Assembly: GCA_902984215.1 (NCBI GenBank)
Contig: CADWAF010001176.1
Span: 1-19,337 of the forward strand
Direction: 5' to 3'
Length of the DNA stretch: 19,337 nt
Origin: Willaertia magna
Taxonomy: Eukaryota; Heterolobosea; Eutetramitea; Acrasida; Naegleriidae
The notes under the pieces are model-generated. The model was given only the letters and a program-made list of their open reading frames with translations, searched no databases and was not told the DNA's origin. Made by a program: the position numbers and the translations under genes. The first letter of the stretch is position 1, and every line of letters begins with the position of its first letter. Positions 8,287-16,860 of this stretch are shown here, piece by piece.

Positions 8287-9603
8287 ATGTCAATGTTTTA
8301 TATTGGAGAAGATAAAAAGAAGGAAGAAACATTAGAATCCTTAGATGATGTTTTGCCTGGATCTTTGGGTGGAAATCAAGATCTTGTAATTAAGCAAAAA
8401 TTTGATATAATGAGACAAGCAGCTGAAAGAACGAATAAACAAAGCAGAGGTATGAATATAGTACAATCTTCTAGACCTATAAGTGCAAGAGGAATAGGAA
8501 GTAGTAGTAGAAGTAATAGTTCAGCAAGTAATTCGGTAGCAAAACAGGGTTCTTTTTCAAATACATCCTCTTCTCCTTCTACACCCCATAGCTACCTTAA
8601 AGATGATTTAGAGGAAATCTCTGGTATGGAGAGCTCATCCCTAGGTTCTTATCCTAATTCTGCTAGGAGTGGTAAAACCTTAGAGCAAGAGTTACATGAT
8701 AGAGGGATTAATACAACTTTTGATCCTTTAGCCGGTAGTCGACCCCTTAAACAAAACGAAAAGGTTAAGATTGAGAATGAGTCGTCTTCAACTTATAATA
8801 ACGATGATGATGATCATAAGGGTACTGCAGGGTTAGATGCAAGGGACATTAAAACATTTGTATGTAGGCCTCCACCTCAACAAGACAAATGGGTAAGGTG
8901 TTATATCAAACGTGACAAATCTTCTATCTCAAGCAAGATGTATCCTAGGTATTTCTTATTTGCAGAAAAGGGAGATACATTCCTTCTTTCCGCAAAGAAG
9001 AGAAAAGTAAAACAAACATCTAATTATTGTATTTCATTCGATAGAGAAGATATTAATAGAAATGACGCTAAATTCGTTGGTAAATTGAGAAGTAATTTTA
9101 TTGGAACAGAATTCCAAATATTTGATAATGGTGAAAAACCAAAGAAGATGAAACATGGAGATCATTTGAGAAATCATATGGGAGCTATACTTTATGAAAC
9201 AAATCTCTTTGGTAGTAAGGGTCCAAGAAAGTTCAATGTAGTATTACCTGATACTAATAATGAAAATGAATATCATAGATTCCCTGATAATGGAAGTAGT
9301 TCATCATCTATTGTTTCTAAATTTAAGGCTAATGATTTACATCATTTAAGGGTATTTCAAAATAAATTCCCAACATGGAATCCACAATACAAAGCTTATG
9401 TATTAAATTTTAATGGAAGAGTGACAAAGGCTTCAGTTAAGAACTTTCAATTAGTAGAAAACAATAATCCAAACAAAGTTTATTTGCAATTTGGAAAGGT
9501 TAGTGAAGATCTTTTCAATTTGGATTATAAACACCCTCTTAATGCCTTACAAGCTTTTTCAATCGCTATTTCTTCATTTGATATGAAGTTAGCTTGTGAA
9601 TAA
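8287..9603 (+). CDS. Tubby-like protein (TULP family)
   Basis: Single-exon, 438 aa. Tubby proteins bind phosphatidylinositol 4,5-bisphosphate and carry membrane cargo, in many eukaryotes into cilia or flagella. The N-terminal ~185 residues are disordered and Ser-rich, with an Asp run (DDDD, about 173-176), and show no F-box, unlike plant TLPs. The tubby domain fills 188-438: KTFVCRPPP, YPRYFLF, SNYCISFDREDI, GKLRSNFIGT (265-274), ILYETNLFGSKGPRKFNVV (301-319), YVLNFNGRVTKASVKNFQLV (371-390) and the hallmark C-terminus ALQAFSIAISSFDMKLACE. Lys266 and Arg268 correspond to the phosphoinositide-binding K330/R332 of mouse tubby. An amoeboflagellate host would fit a flagellar role, but that is inference. 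Convergent with the ITPK gene, with only 31 bp between stops. Confidence 0.95.
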   Translation: MSMFYIGEDKKKEETLESLDDVLPGSLGGNQDLVIKQKFDIMRQAAERTNKQSRGMNIVQSSRPISARGIGSSSRSNSSASNSVAKQGSFSNTSSSPSTPHSYLKDDLEEISGMESSSLGSYPNSARSGKTLEQELHDRGINTTFDPLAGSRPLKQNEKVKIENESSSTYNNDDDDHKGTAGLDARDIKTFVCRPPPQQDKWVRCYIKRDKSSISSKMYPRYFLFAEKGDTFLLSAKKRKVKQTSNYCISFDREDINRNDAKFVGKLRSNFIGTEFQIFDNGEKPKKMKHGDHLRNHMGAILYETNLFGSKGPRKFNVVLPDTNNENEYHRFPDNGSSSSSIVSKFKANDLHHLRVFQNKFPTWNPQYKAYVLNFNGRVTKASVKNFQLVENNNPNKVYLQFGKVSEDLFNLDYKHPLNALQAFSIAISSFDMKLACE

Positions 9604-9634
9604 TAAAAACAACAAATTTGTACAATAAAAGGTT

Positions 9635-10621
9635 TTATAGAGATTTAAATTCTAAGTATCTTTGTTTTATGTGTTCTAAGATGTAATCAAACAATATTTC
9701 TCTTGACACACCTTTGTAACTGGGGAAATAATTAACATCTACAACATAGTAGTGATCTTCTTTTCTTGAGGCATCACGAAGTAAGTCAAAACCAAACAAA
9801 GAAACACCTAAAGATTTACGTAATTGATGAGAAATAATTTTTGCTCTTTTGTCAAAGGATGTTTCTTCAGTTTCATTGTAATTAATTTCTTTTAAGGCTG
9901 TTTCCTTTACATTATTATTAGAAATATTTTCATCAAAAGGTTTTTGGCTATCAAAATGAATAATTGGATGATTTTCTTCAAAATTCTTTAAAGATGGTTT
10001 AATTTGATAAAATACTCTATCTCCAATAACATACATTTTAAGTAATGTTGCATCATGATTAATATATTGTTGAGCTATTATAGGTAAAGAATTATTTTCT
10101 TTTATCTCTTTTTCTAATTGTTCAAAATTAAACACAATTGACATGTGATGTGTTTCAGATTTCCCACAGGCAGCAACTGTTTTACAAACCAATGGATACA
10201 CAAATTTATATTCTGTTAATTCTTTTTCATTATTTAATAAATAAACTTTAGGTACATGAATTAATTCATTATCATTTAATTCTTTCTCTAAAAAGTGTTG
10301 AATTTCAGTTCTTTTTAAAAACTTTTGAATAGATTCCAATGGTTCCATAATTAAAGTATCATTTTTATGTAAATTTATATACTTTCTTAAATTTTCTAAT
10401 CTTTCATGAGCTTCTAAATCTACTTCTTCAATAACCATATCATCTGTTACTTTAAAAAATAAAATATCTACTTTTGGTTGATTTTCAATCTCTTCTTTCT
10501 TTTCAATAAATACTTCTACACATTTAAATTCATCTTTCTTCATAGTATGACAGAAATTAACAAATGGTTCATAAAATTGTTTATTCTTCTTTACATTACT
10601 AACATATCCTATGGTTAACAT
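9635..10621 (-). CDS. Inositol-tetrakisphosphate 1-kinase (ITPK1-like, ATP-grasp)
   Basis: Single-exon, 328 aa, a usual length for the family. ITPK phosphorylates inositol tris/tetrakisphosphates on the way to InsP6 and is an ATP-grasp enzyme of the cytosol. Seen: the N-terminal half with FLKRTEIQ (101-108); VYPLVCKTVAACGKSETHHM (141-160), matching the ITPK block with its ATP/inositol-binding Lys and His; QQYINHDATLLKMYVIGD (184-201), matching the QEFVNHDAVLFKVYVVGD pattern; KPSLKNF (208-214); and the metal-binding end FGFDLLRD...VVDVNYFPSYKGV with Asp279, Asp295 and Asn297. The region 215-257 is a variable, Asn/Glu-rich loop. It follows the PAXX-like gene on the same strand across an 87-bp gap. 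Confidence 0.92.
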   Translation of the reverse strand: MLTIGYVSNVKKNKQFYEPFVNFCHTMKKDEFKCVEVFIEKKEEIENQPKVDILFFKVTDDMVIEEVDLEAHERLENLRKYINLHKNDTLIMEPLESIQKFLKRTEIQHFLEKELNDNELIHVPKVYLLNNEKELTEYKFVYPLVCKTVAACGKSETHHMSIVFNFEQLEKEIKENNSLPIIAQQYINHDATLLKMYVIGDRVFYQIKPSLKNFEENHPIIHFDSQKPFDENISNNNVKETALKEINYNETEETSFDKRAKIISHQLRKSLGVSLFGFDLLRDASRKEDHYYVVDVNYFPSYKGVSREILFDYILEHIKQRYLEFKSL

Positions 10622-10708
10622 TTTTTTTTCCTATCTCTTATCGGAAAGGAGATCAATAACAAGCCTCTAATGTCATCACATCTTATTAGATGAAGAGAAG
10701 GCCTTTTC

Positions 10709-11997
10709 TTATTGAATTTTAGCTCCTTTCTTTCCAGTTATACGTTTTTGATTAGGGTTAAGCAGAGAACGTGGAGCTGCTTTTCTCTTCGTAGCAGCAT
10801 TCTTATTAGACTTTTTGTTTTGATTATCTTGATCACTAGAAGAACCACTTTGATAGCCTTGTTCTCCATTCACATTTGAACCAGCATTACCCGTAATATT
10901 AGATGAAGAAGGATTATAAAGTATTAATCTATCTTGTGCATTCCTTAATTTCTTTTTCGTTTCTTGTAATTCTTTTCTTAACTCGCCAATTACCTTTCTA
11001 TCCCTTAATACTCTAGTCTCATAAAGCGTTGCATTATATAAAGCTAAATCAAATACTAGGGTTTGAAGTTTTGAAGTAAAATCTGATATATCTCTAACTG
11101 CGTACAATTCAAAAGAGAATTTCAATCTAATTGAGGGATGCGTTGAAGTGTTCTTTTCTAATGATGCTGAGGCTTTACTGTTATTACTATTACTGCTAGA
11201 TTGACTATTACTTTCATCTTCATTGTTGTTATTACCATTGGTACTTTCATTATTATTACTGGAATGAACGGATTTTAATGGAGCATAAACTAAGAGTTGT
11301 AAAACATCTTTAGATTCTCTATTTTCTTCATCAAATTGTAAAACAATACTATCTTCATTTTCTTCTTCATCTTCATCTTCTTTTAGTTTGTAAATAAATA
11401 AACCATAATGTAAATGATTTAGATAATTAGCCCAAGATAAATAATTTAAACTAATCTTTCTTTTCTGTAATTATTGAAATGTAAAACAGAGTTGACTAGA
11501 AAGTAACAACTTACATGTTCAGATAGTTCATCAAAACCTAGTTCTATTTCATAAAATTCATCATTAATATTACTACAAGTGAATAAAAGTTTTGGACAAG
11601 CATCTTTCTCTTTTTCAGTAATTCTTTCAAGATTTTGTAAATTTTCTAAAGATTGTTTACAAGTATTTAAAGTTTGTAATCCACTTGTTGCAATGGTTTG
11701 TTGTTGTAAATTAGCTAATAATGAAGCTGTATTTTGGTTTGGTAAATGAACATTATTTCCAATTGAATTAAATGTTTGATTTGATGTTGTCAAGTGATAT
11801 ATTTCATTAGTTATTGGATGTTTGGAAGATTGGATTACTCTTAAACTGACAAGATAAGGTTGATTATTTATATGAGTTATTTTATGAATAGATTCTAATT
11901 TCAATACTTGTTTAGTATATTCAATAAACTCTGCTTTGTCAATCTCTAATTCTTCTTTCCTTTCTTCAATGGAAGCGGTTGTGTGAAATGAAAACAT
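10709..11997 (-). CDS. Candidate PAXX-like / XRCC4-superfamily NHEJ factor, two exons
   Basis: Exons 11997-11515 and 11464-10709 join across a 50-nt intron (GTAAGT...TTACAG, 11514-11465) to give 412 aa. An in-frame TTG lies five codons upstream, but the first ATG is at 11997. The predicted beta-rich head is split by long Gln/Asn/Ser-rich inserts (about 70-120 and 225-260). Strand-like segments include PKLLFTC, EFYEIELGFDEL, LSWANYL, SIVLQF and IRLKFSFELY. Then comes a long helix/coiled coil (about 285-345, VLRDRKVIGELRKELQETKK) and a disordered, basic tail. That order fits XRCC4, XLF and PAXX. The C-terminal motif RSLLNPNQK (393-401), followed by a Lys-rich end, resembles the ESLINPGFKSKK segment of the Ku-binding tail of human PAXX. 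The assignment rests on this motif and the architecture only. A perfect E2F-like palindrome lies directly before the ATG. Confidence 0.5.
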
Positions 11998-12000
11998 TTT

Positions 12001-12014
12001 TTTTGGCGCCAAAA
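12001..12014. promoter_or_regulatory. Perfect E2F-type palindrome before the PAXX-like start codon
   Basis: TTTTGGCGCCAAAA is a perfect 14-bp palindrome and contains TTTGGCGCCAAA, a full match to the E2F/DP consensus TTTSSCGC on both strands. It lies three bases upstream of the ATG at 11997 and inside the 36-bp spacer that follows the TMCO1 stop. So GC-rich a word is very unlikely by chance in such AT-rich spacer DNA. The binding factor is inferred. Confidence 0.6.
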
Positions 12015-12033
12015 TTTTTATTTAAAAAATTGT

Positions 12034-12675
12034 TTATTCTTCATCTTCTTCTGGTAATGCAAACATACTTGGTTGACCAGAGTCTTGAGCAAAACCAAAG
12101 TATCTCTGTATAGAAGATTTTATACTATTACTTGCTAAAATATAAATAAATAACATTCCACAATCAGTAAAGTTATTTCCTGGTAAATTACGATGAGTAA
12201 ACATGTGGAAAATAGAGAATGGTTCAAATGGTAATTTTGCAACAACTCTTCCATCAAAGCTTAATTGTTAAATTATTATGTTTCAAATAATGATTTAATT
12301 ATTGATAGGTTTTAATACTTACATGCTATTCATTAAACCAAAAACACTAACCATAATAACACCAACAATGATGGTACTACGCATTTTGAACATTGATAAT
12401 TCTTGGGTTTTAGCCTTTAAAAGTTCTCTATCTCTTTTGAGTTTTTCCTTTTTTCTCTTCTTGTTCTTTTGCTCTTCTGCACTGATACTTCCTCCTTTAT
12501 GTACTAAACCAGCATCTTTCTTAGATTTATCAATTTTCTTTTGTAAGTCTTCTATATCTTGTTGTAAGTCTTGATACTCTGCTTTCCGATAAATAAAAAC
12601 CCATTCAACAAAAGTTGTTAATAACCCAGTACATAAAGCAACAAGAATTATAGCAAGAGCATAAATTAAATTCAT
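12034..12675 (-). CDS. TMCO1: TMCO1 ER membrane protein (Oxa1 superfamily; calcium load-activated channel / translocon), two exons
   Basis: Exons 12675-12323 and 12259-12034 join across a 63-nt intron (GTAAGT...TTAAG) to give 192 aa, against 188 in human. TMCO1 is an ER membrane protein reported as a calcium-leak channel and as part of the multipass translocon. TM1 covers about 3-24, a charged coiled coil about 32-92 (KKIDKSKKD, KKRKKEKLKRDRELLKAKTQELS), and TM2 about 98-118. The exon junction rebuilds MNSIFDGRVVAKLPFEPF, matching the family block NSIFDGRVVAKLPF, then HRNLPGNNFTDCGMLFIYIL with TM3. The C-terminus ends in EEEDEE-like acidic residues. It shares an 83-bp divergent promoter with the four-TM gene, and its stop is only 36 bp from the next start codon on the same strand. 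Confidence 0.93.
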
Positions 12676-12758
12676 TTTTTATTTTTATCAAAAATTTATT
12701 GTTAGAATAAGAGACAAGAAGTAATAGAACACAGTTAGTAAGCACATTAGGAAAGAGA

Positions 12759-13374
12759 ATGGTAGAAGTGATTAAAACATTTGATGCTCATGAGTATGCA
12801 AAACATTATGCAAAGTAAGTGTTATTGGTTTTAATGATAGTTTTACCAACTTTAAATTAGAATTCAATTAATTATTCAAATGATAAATATCATGTTTATT
12901 TTGGCACCTTGCATTGTAGGAGCTGTAGTTTTTGGAATAAATTCTGATGAATGGAAAAGAACAGATGCACAACCTAGTTGCTATGTGACACAAATCTATT
13001 TTATGATTTTAACTCTATCAGTCATGGATTTTGTTCAAATAGCCTTTTTCATTACAGGCAGTTTTCTTGACTACTTTGACTTAATGAGTGACGCACCAAA
13101 CAAAAAATTAAGAACAACAAGTACATGTTTCTCTTGTTATGGTGTACTTTTTACATTGTGTAATACTGGTATTTTAATATCCTTAAATATTTTAATCGCA
13201 AAAAGTTGTTTTAAAAACAAAACTCCAACATTAATTGCTTACTTAGTTTGTCAATGGGTTAGTAATGTTGCCAGTGTTATATTTCTAGTCATTAGTTATA
13301 TATTTTATACTTTTATAAAAGTAAGGGCATATCGTTTAGAAAAAGAAAGTTTTATACCACTCCCTCCAGAGTAA
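12759..13374 (+). CDS. Unrecognised four-transmembrane protein, two exons
   Basis: Exon 1 is 12759-12814 (MVEVIKTFDAHEYAKHYAK) and exon 2 is 12861-13374. The 46-nt intron has donor GTAAGT and acceptor AAATTAG, and the phase-2 junction keeps the frame into QLIIQMINIMFIL. The result is 189 aa with a short cytosolic helix, then hydrophobic spans at about 20-44, 60-91, 105-132 and 141-172, and a short charged tail ending PLPPE. Cys residues cluster in TM3 and its flanks (Cys108, Cys111, Cys119, Cys135). No catalytic motif is visible and I do not recognise the family. A stand-alone reading from the ATG at 12880 is possible, but the perfect splice signals favour the longer form. Divergent from TMCO1, with 83 bp between start codons. 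Confidence 0.75.
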
Positions 13375-13548
13375 AACAAAAATTTATTTATCAACTAGAA
13401 CATTGACACATGCCTTAATATTACTATTTAATATCCCTCATTAATTATTTAATAATTACATTAATATTTATTTCAGAGATTTTTGCATCATCACTTCAAC
13501 CGAAAACAACTATAATTTATTTACTGTAAATAATAACTTTAAAAAAAG

Positions 13549-14558
13549 ATGCTATCAAATGAAGAACAGAAATTGAGTGAGCAATCTCCACCAAGATATA
13601 ATAACACTGTGGAAATTGGAGAGTATGAAGATAAGGACTTTGAAGAAAGTAGTTTTAAGGGTAGTGAAGAATGTAATGAAGAAGTTATGAATATTAATAA
13701 TAATAACAATGATACTATTAAGGAGCTTAAAGAAGAGGAAGAATTTATTGAATATATAAATGCAAAAACAATAGATAAAAACTACAGACAAACATATGGA
13801 CTATCACCCGTATTGTTAAATGATCAAAAAAGAAGATCAAAATCTACGGAAAGGATTGGAAAACTAGAAAAATCTCCCTTAACAAAATCAACAACGAATA
13901 ATAAACAAAGAAGGACGCAAAGTACTAAGGTTAATAGGAAAATCAATAATACTCATTCACCTGGAAATCAAAGCAATAATAACACTACTCAAAGCCCTAA
14001 TGTTACATTATATACTCCTTCTTTTGAAGATAAAGAGGTAGTGAATCATAGAAATCAAAATAAATTAGAAAGAGTGAATGAAGAGAAATTAAAATCATCT
14101 TTGATAACAATGAAAAGAAATAAAGAAAGAATGAAGATTAAAACTGTGTTGGAAAGTGATAGAGAGAAAGTAAGTATTTTTGTAAAGCAATTCTAATTAT
14201 TGATGTCATTAATTAACCAATGTTCAATTAGGTAATAGCAGCAAAAGATAAATGGAGAAAGAAAGTAGAGTTAGATTGGAAGAAAAAACTATCTCGTTCA
14301 CCATTTCAAGTTGACTTGTTAGCAGATGCCGAAAAAGTTGAAGAAGAAATGAAATTAAAAGATAGTTTAATAGAAAGAGAGAAACAAATAGAAAGAAGAT
14401 TAAAAGAAAGAATAAAACAAGAAATGTTAATGGAAGAAATATTAGAATCCTCAAAAGTAGATATTCATGTCATTAGAAAACAAATACACGAAGAAGAAAA
14501 GAGAAAAAAAACATTAGAGATGGTAGCCAAGAAAAGTAAGGGTTACAATAATAATTAA
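13549..14558 (+). CDS. Unrecognised coiled-coil protein, two exons
   Basis: Exons 13549-14169 and 14232-14558 join in phase 0 across a 62-nt intron (GTAAGT...AATTAG): ...ESDREK + VIAAKDKWRKK... The product is 315 aa. Residues 1-60 are acidic with an Asn run; 85-165 are basic, rich in Ser/Thr/Asn with phosphorylation-like RRSKSTER and RRTQSTK sites; 230-305 form a strongly charged predicted coiled coil (SLIEREKQIERRLKERIKQE). SRSPFQVDLLADAEKVEEE at about 226-244 opens the helical part and is the most distinctive segment. The make-up suggests a cytoskeletal or basal-body protein, but that is only a guess. Its TAA stop overlaps the TAA stop of convergent RMC1. Confidence 0.75.
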
Positions 14559-16811
14559 CATTTATTTGGCATGAAATATTCTCTAAATAATTCTTCAAAT
14601 TCTTCACACTTTTCTTCAGGTAAAAAATCAGGATTTTTCCTTTTTTTCATATTAATTTTTTGTAAAATTTCATAAGTATTGAAAAAGATAGATTTATCAT
14701 TTAAAGAAAGAGTTTTTTCAAATATAACTCTAGGAGGGATATTAAAAGTATAATCATCACAATGTTGATACATAATTTGTAAGGCATGACAAACTTCTTT
14801 TCTAGATAATAAAATTTCACAAATTAAATCAAAATCTCTTAATCTACTTAACATATCTAATGCTGTTTGATATAAAGGTTTATATAAAGAGGAAATATAT
14901 AATAATTGTAATGCTGTTGGTTTACTATCACTTATAACTTTATATTGAATATATTCATGTAATAAAGGATAATTATTATTTTTAATTAATAATTCAATTA
15001 AATATTTTTGTATAAAATTTTGTACTGGAATATTATAAAATCTTAAATTATTTATATATTCTACAATAAAATATATTAATTCATCAGTTGTTAAAATACC
15101 ATTTTCATCTAATGGACTTATAACATATTGAAATATATCTATTTGTTCTATAATTGGATATCCAATAATTGATTCTTCTTTCATATCAAATGATAATTTT
15201 ACAATTTTATTAATATCTAAAGATATATTATTAAATTTTTCATTAAAATATTCTTGATTTTGTAATTCTCTTTTTAATAATTGATTTAAATAATATTTAT
15301 TAATTAAATCAATCATTTCAGCAATTGATTTTAAATTCTCCTTTTTAGATTCAATTATTTGTCTAAAATTATTTAATAAAACTATTTTACTATTTATTCT
15401 TCTAAATAAAAACTTTAATTGATCTAATTTATTTCTAATACTAATAGGTACTAATGAAATATTTAAATTTAATTCAAATAAATTACCAATCTTCTTATCC
15501 ATTATATAATTAGGTATTAAATAACACCATTCATCATTATATAATTCAATATTATTATTATTTTTAATTGTCATTGGCATTGACACTGGTGCATCTTGTT
15601 TTGTAAAAACGTCATATGTCATTGATAATTTATCTTCAATATTATGTAATATTATTAATGAATCAATTACTTGAATTGAAAACCTTCCTCTAACAAACAA
15701 ATTAAATGTACGTTGTTTCATAAATGTTTGATTATTTTCTTCTTTATATTTATAAATATGTATTTCTTGTCTACTTGCACAAACATATGCTATACAACAA
15801 CGTCCATATCTATTTATTTAATTTAATTTAATTAAATATTTAATTAATACTTACATTGAGATTAAATAAACTTCTTCAGATTTAATAATTTGTTGTTCAG
15901 TTAATGGTACATCAATATCTAATTTAGGTAATTTAGATACTTGTATATTATTATTATTATTTAAAATAAATTTATAAAAAAAGAAATGATTATTCTTTCC
16001 TTCAATTGAAAGTAATAATAATTTATACATTGCCTTTTTACAATGTTATCTTTTGATTACAATATTAAATAAATAACTTACAGAATATTTAAAAAATCTA
16101 ATATTTTCACTAATTGATTTAATAATCTTTACAGGTTTATGTTTTTCTTTAATTAAAATAATATCAATAGATATATTTGAAATAATTAATAAATTATTAT
16201 CATTTAACCAATAATATCCTAATATCTCAATTGTTTTATTTTTCTTTTCAGGTAAATCAAAATGTGTAAAATATTCACAAATATTATTTAATTGAGAGAT
16301 ATTATTAGAAGAAGAAGAAGTATTATTATTGGTGGTGGTGTTGTTTGATTTATCTTTTGAATAAATAACTAATCGTTTATCATAATAGTGAATGGCAATA
16401 AATTGATGATTTGGTGATGCTTGACAGGATAATATTTGTCTTTCTTTTAAATCATTAATTGTTGGAATTCTTTTATTATAAAATAAATAAATTAAAATAA
16501 ATAAATATTACATACTTTCTAGAAAGTACCTCTCCACCAAATTCTTCTTGATGATCAAATGATTGATTTAATTGAGGTTGAATTGGTAAAATCATAAATT
16601 TTTTATGATTAACAATTGTTATTTCTCTATTTACTTCATTAAATGTAATTATTTGTTTTTCATCTTGTTGTTGTTCCGAAGAAGAAGAATTACTACCTTG
16701 AAATACCTGTAAAGGTGGTGATAAATATAAATAGGGTTGATGTGCATTTGTGTTGTTAGTAGAAGAAGAAGAAATTGGTGACGAGGGTGAAGAGTTTGTG
16801 ATTACACTCAT
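14555..16811 (-). CDS. RMC1: RMC1 / Mic1-domain subunit of the MON1-CCZ1 Rab7 GEF, four exons
   Basis: Exons 16811-16516, 16469-16082, 16033-15855 and 15809-14555 give 2118 nt and 705 aa. Introns are 46, 48 and 45 nt, with donors GTATGT, GTAAGT, GTAAGT and acceptors AAAAG, AAAAG, ATAG. RMC1 is the third subunit of metazoan MON1-CCZ1, the exchange factor for Rab7 on late endosomes and autophagosomes. The N-terminal half is a degenerate propeller: ERQILSCQASPNHQFIAI, EILGYYWLNDNNLLI, and at the exon 3/4 junction LISIYGRCCIAYV, matching the family's MATIYGQLYVLF. VRGRFSIQVIDSLIILHN (about 327-344) matches the conserved segment before the linker. The C-terminal Mic1 domain (about 520-705) contains HEYIQYKVISDSKPTALQLL and a close match to family sequence up to NPDFLPEEKCEEFEELF. 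Asn and Ser runs enlarge the protein. All splice phases close correctly. Confidence 0.9.
15944..15960. repeat. ATT/AAT triplet run encoding poly-Asn in RMC1
   Basis: A short ATT triplet tract on the plus strand is read as consecutive Asn codons in RMC1 exon 3. Similar AGA/ATT/GGT triplet runs at about 16304-16342 encode adjacent Ser, Asn and Thr runs in exon 2. Such in-frame triplet runs are the source of the low-complexity inserts in several genes here. Confidence 0.6.
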
Positions 16812-16824
16812 TTTTTAGTGAAAT
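16810..16824. repeat. 15-bp direct repeat upstream of RMC1, copy 1
   Basis: ATTTTTTAGTGAAAT, identical to 16861-16875, 51 bp apart. On the RMC1 strand, copy 1 reads ATTTCACTAAAAAAT and runs directly into the start codon. The pair brackets a GC-rich hairpin. Confidence 0.7.
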
Positions 16825-16842
16825 ATCCCCTCGCATGGGGAT
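16825..16842. promoter_or_regulatory. GC-rich inverted repeat upstream of RMC1
   Basis: ATCCCC-TCGCAT-GGGGAT, 6-bp perfect arms around a 6-nt spacer, starting 14 bp before the RMC1 ATG and directly after the 15-bp direct repeat. It stands out in an otherwise almost pure A/T spacer. It could be a factor-binding site or a 5' UTR hairpin; neither is shown. Confidence 0.5.
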
Positions 16843-16860
16843 TGAACAATAAACAGTTAA

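Noticed and set aside
11446..11464. PAXX-like exon 1 read through into intron and stopping at 11446 as a separate 188-codon protein
   Set aside because: A perfect 50-nt intron (GTAAGT...TTACAG) restores a continuous frame into exon 2.
11998..12012. PAXX-like start at the upstream in-frame TTG (12012)
   Set aside because: TTG is not a normal eukaryotic nuclear start. The ATG at 11997 follows at once, and the TTG lies inside the palindromic promoter element.
12759..12814. First exon of an exosome subunit (RRP43/EXOSC8-like N-terminus, HEYAKHYAK)
   Set aside because: No RPDGR or RNase PH sequence follows, while an in-frame canonical intron links it cleanly to the four-TM frame.
12880..13374. 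Four-TM protein starting at ATG 12880
   Set aside because: It would begin in the middle of the first membrane span; the spliced form with 25 more residues has better context, though the short form is not excluded.
13555..13791. Hydrophobic frame on the minus strand opposite the coiled-coil gene, and similar frames at 3537-3719, 4781-5183, 12302-12574 and 14224-14454
   Set aside because: They are antisense of Lys/Glu- or Asn-rich coding DNA, which always reads as Phe/Leu/Ile-rich. No homology or gene signals.
16825..16850. tRNA-like T-arm string (GTTCAATCCCC on the minus strand) near the RMC1 start
   Set aside because: No 5' half of a T stem, no anticodon arm, D arm or acceptor stem fits; only a simple inverted repeat remains.
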